Shown: piece by piece, positions 7,488-8,325 of the stretch
Layout: every line of letters begins with the position of its first letter
Numbering within the stretch: the stretch's first letter is position 1
NCBI GenBank assembly: GCA_910585395.1
Contig: CAJUCK010000045.1
Coordinates: forward strand, 1 to 8,325
Source of the DNA: an uncultured Lachnospiraceae bacterium
GTDB taxonomy: Bacteria > Bacillota > Clostridia > Lachnospirales > Lachnospiraceae
DNA: 8,325 nucleotides
Reading direction: 5' to 3'
The notes under the pieces: generated by a model
Database searches by the model: none
What the model was told of the DNA's origin: nothing
Seen by the model: the letters and a program-made list of their open reading frames with translations, nothing else
Translations under genes and position numbers: made by a program

Positions 7488-7516
7488 GAATATTTCTGTT
7501 CTTGTCCACATATATT
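7488..7516 (+). promoter_or_regulatory. Probable sigma-E promoter of the spoIIIA operon
   Basis: GAATATT (7488-7494) fits the Bacillus sigma-E -35 consensus KMATATT at every position. After a 14-base spacer, CATATATT (7509-7516) matches six of eight positions of the -10 consensus CATACAMT. The spacing is the canonical 14-15 bases, and the site lies about 40 bases before the spoIIIAA ATG. In Bacillus subtilis the spoIIIA operon is transcribed by sigma-E in the mother cell, so both position and sequence agree. The consensus is recalled, not computed from this genome. Confidence 0.75.
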
Positions 7517-7557
7517 TGAAATCAGATACAGACAGTTATGGTTATGGAGGACAGCTT

Positions 7558-8325
7558 ATGGAGGAGATTATTAATGCATTTCCAAGTGCGCTGCGGTCCC
7601 TGTGCCGTGCTGGATTTCAGCAGGAAATTGAGCCAGAAGAAATCCGGCTCCGGATTGGACGTCCTGTGATGGTGCTGGGGAAGGGCAGAGAATATTTTTG
7701 GAATCAGCTGGAAGACAGACTGCAGGCTCACGGAGAGGGAGGCTATGTCTGGAAGGAAGCAGATATGAAAGAGACATTATCCAGAATGAGCCAGTATTCT
7801 ATGTATGCGTTGGAGGAAGAGCTGCGCAGCGGCTTTTTTACAATTCAGGGTGGGCACCGGGTGGGAGTGGCTGGGAGGACAGTCTGTGAACAGGGGAAGA
7901 TTCGTTCTTTCCGCAATATATGCAGTCTCAATATCCGTGTAGCGAGGCAGAAAAAGGGTTGTGCCAGACACCTGCTGCCATGGCTGATTCAGAGAGATAA
8001 TATTTATAATACTCTGATTTTATCTTCACCAGGAGTGGGAAAGACTACCATGCTCCGTGACTGTATACGCCTGTTGTCAAATGGAACCACAGACATTTCT
8101 GCAAAAAAGATAGGAGTGGTGGATGAGCGTAGTGAAATTGCAGCCTGTTTCTTTGGGGTTCCGCAGAATGATCTAGGAGACCGCACAGATGTATTGGACG
8201 CCTGCCCGAAAGCGGAAGGGATGCGGCTGCTTCTGCGCAGCATGTCTCCGCAGATTCTTGCAGTGGATGAGCTGGGAAGCAGGGAGGATTGTTATGCAGT
8301 GGAGGAAGCGCTTCACTGCGGATGC
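7558..8325 (+). CDS. spoIIIAA: Stage III sporulation protein AA, ATPase (3' end cut off)
   Basis: The first 256 residues of SpoIIIAA, the cytoplasmic ATPase of the SpoIIIA-SpoIIQ channel that links mother cell and forespore during engulfment. It is related to secretion ATPases of the GspE/PilT type. The Walker A motif SSPGVGKTT lies at 156-164 (Lys162), and the Walker B motif ILAVDE ends at Asp237-Glu238. Between them lie the conserved VVDERSEIAA and LDACPKAEGM segments. The N-terminal EEIRLRIGRPVMV and RSGFFTIQGGHRVGVAGR segments are also typical of the family. GGAGG (7546-7550), 7 bases upstream, supports ATG 7558; nearby ATGs at 7538 and 7544 are out of frame. The Bacillus protein has about 307 residues, so roughly 50 are missing beyond the window edge. 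The rest of the spoIIIAB-AH operon probably follows. Confidence 0.95.
   Translation, partial: MEEIINAFPSALRSLCRAGFQQEIEPEEIRLRIGRPVMVLGKGREYFWNQLEDRLQAHGEGGYVWKEADMKETLSRMSQYSMYALEEELRSGFFTIQGGHRVGVAGRTVCEQGKIRSFRNICSLNIRVARQKKGCARHLLPWLIQRDNIYNTLILSSPGVGKTTMLRDCIRLLSNGTTDISAKKIGVVDERSEIAACFFGVPQNDLGDRTDVLDACPKAEGMRLLLRSMSPQILAVDELGSREDCYAVEEALHCGC

Noticed and set aside
7571..7971. Several overlapping short frames on both strands inside spoIIIAA
   Set aside because: The + strand frame from 7558 encodes recognisable SpoIIIAA through to the window edge, and the others show no family motif.
1..8325. CRISPR array, tRNA or rRNA genes, transposase or integrase
   Set aside because: I looked on both strands and saw no regularly spaced repeats, no cloverleaf-like segment and no recombinase motif.

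Overview
The window looks like a chromosomal segment of a spore-forming, gut-type Firmicute, most likely a Lachnospiraceae member. Three things suggest this: a conserved rpsU, the start of the spoIIIA sporulation operon, and a very large secreted glycosidase carrying surface modules (FIVAR-like repeats, a GTATVTLTGKGNYKG-type Ig-like repeat and a BspA-like LRR tail) that are common in that family. The assignment is inferred from protein style, not from a database search.

Layout, left to right, with every gene on the + strand. (1) rpsU (12-188) encodes ribosomal protein S21 and ends in a clear intrinsic terminator (205-244). (2) A 63-nt imperfect inverted repeat (283-345) lies before an AT-rich three-gene operon (393-2349). 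Its first two genes encode unrecognised cytosolic helical proteins of 226 and 115 aa. The third encodes an HtpX-like M48 membrane zinc protease. The genes are separated by a few bases or overlap, and each has its own ribosome binding site. A second long hairpin (2386-2449) follows the operon. (3) A single 1594-aa secreted enzyme (2616-7400) contains a GH127-type beta-L-arabinofuranosidase catalytic domain with its Glu/Cys active-site signature. It is flanked by putative carbohydrate-binding, Ig-like, FIVAR-like and LRR-like modules, and is followed by a strong terminator (7427-7462). (4) A good match to a sigma-E promoter (7488-7516) precedes spoIIIAA (from 7558), which runs off the right edge of the window.

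How the genes relate: rpsU and spoIIIAA are conserved core genes with their own expression signals. The protease operon and the arabinofuranosidase between them look like separate accessory units. The operon is clearly poorer in G+C than its neighbours (16 of 60 bases at 841-900, against 35 of 60 at 8221-8280) and is bracketed by two long inverted repeats, which fits acquisition by transfer. The most interesting candidate for something undescribed is this operon: two orphan cytosolic proteins tied by translation-level spacing to a membrane protease. The arabinofuranosidase would act outside the cell on plant arabinan, extensin or arabinogalactan-type glycans.
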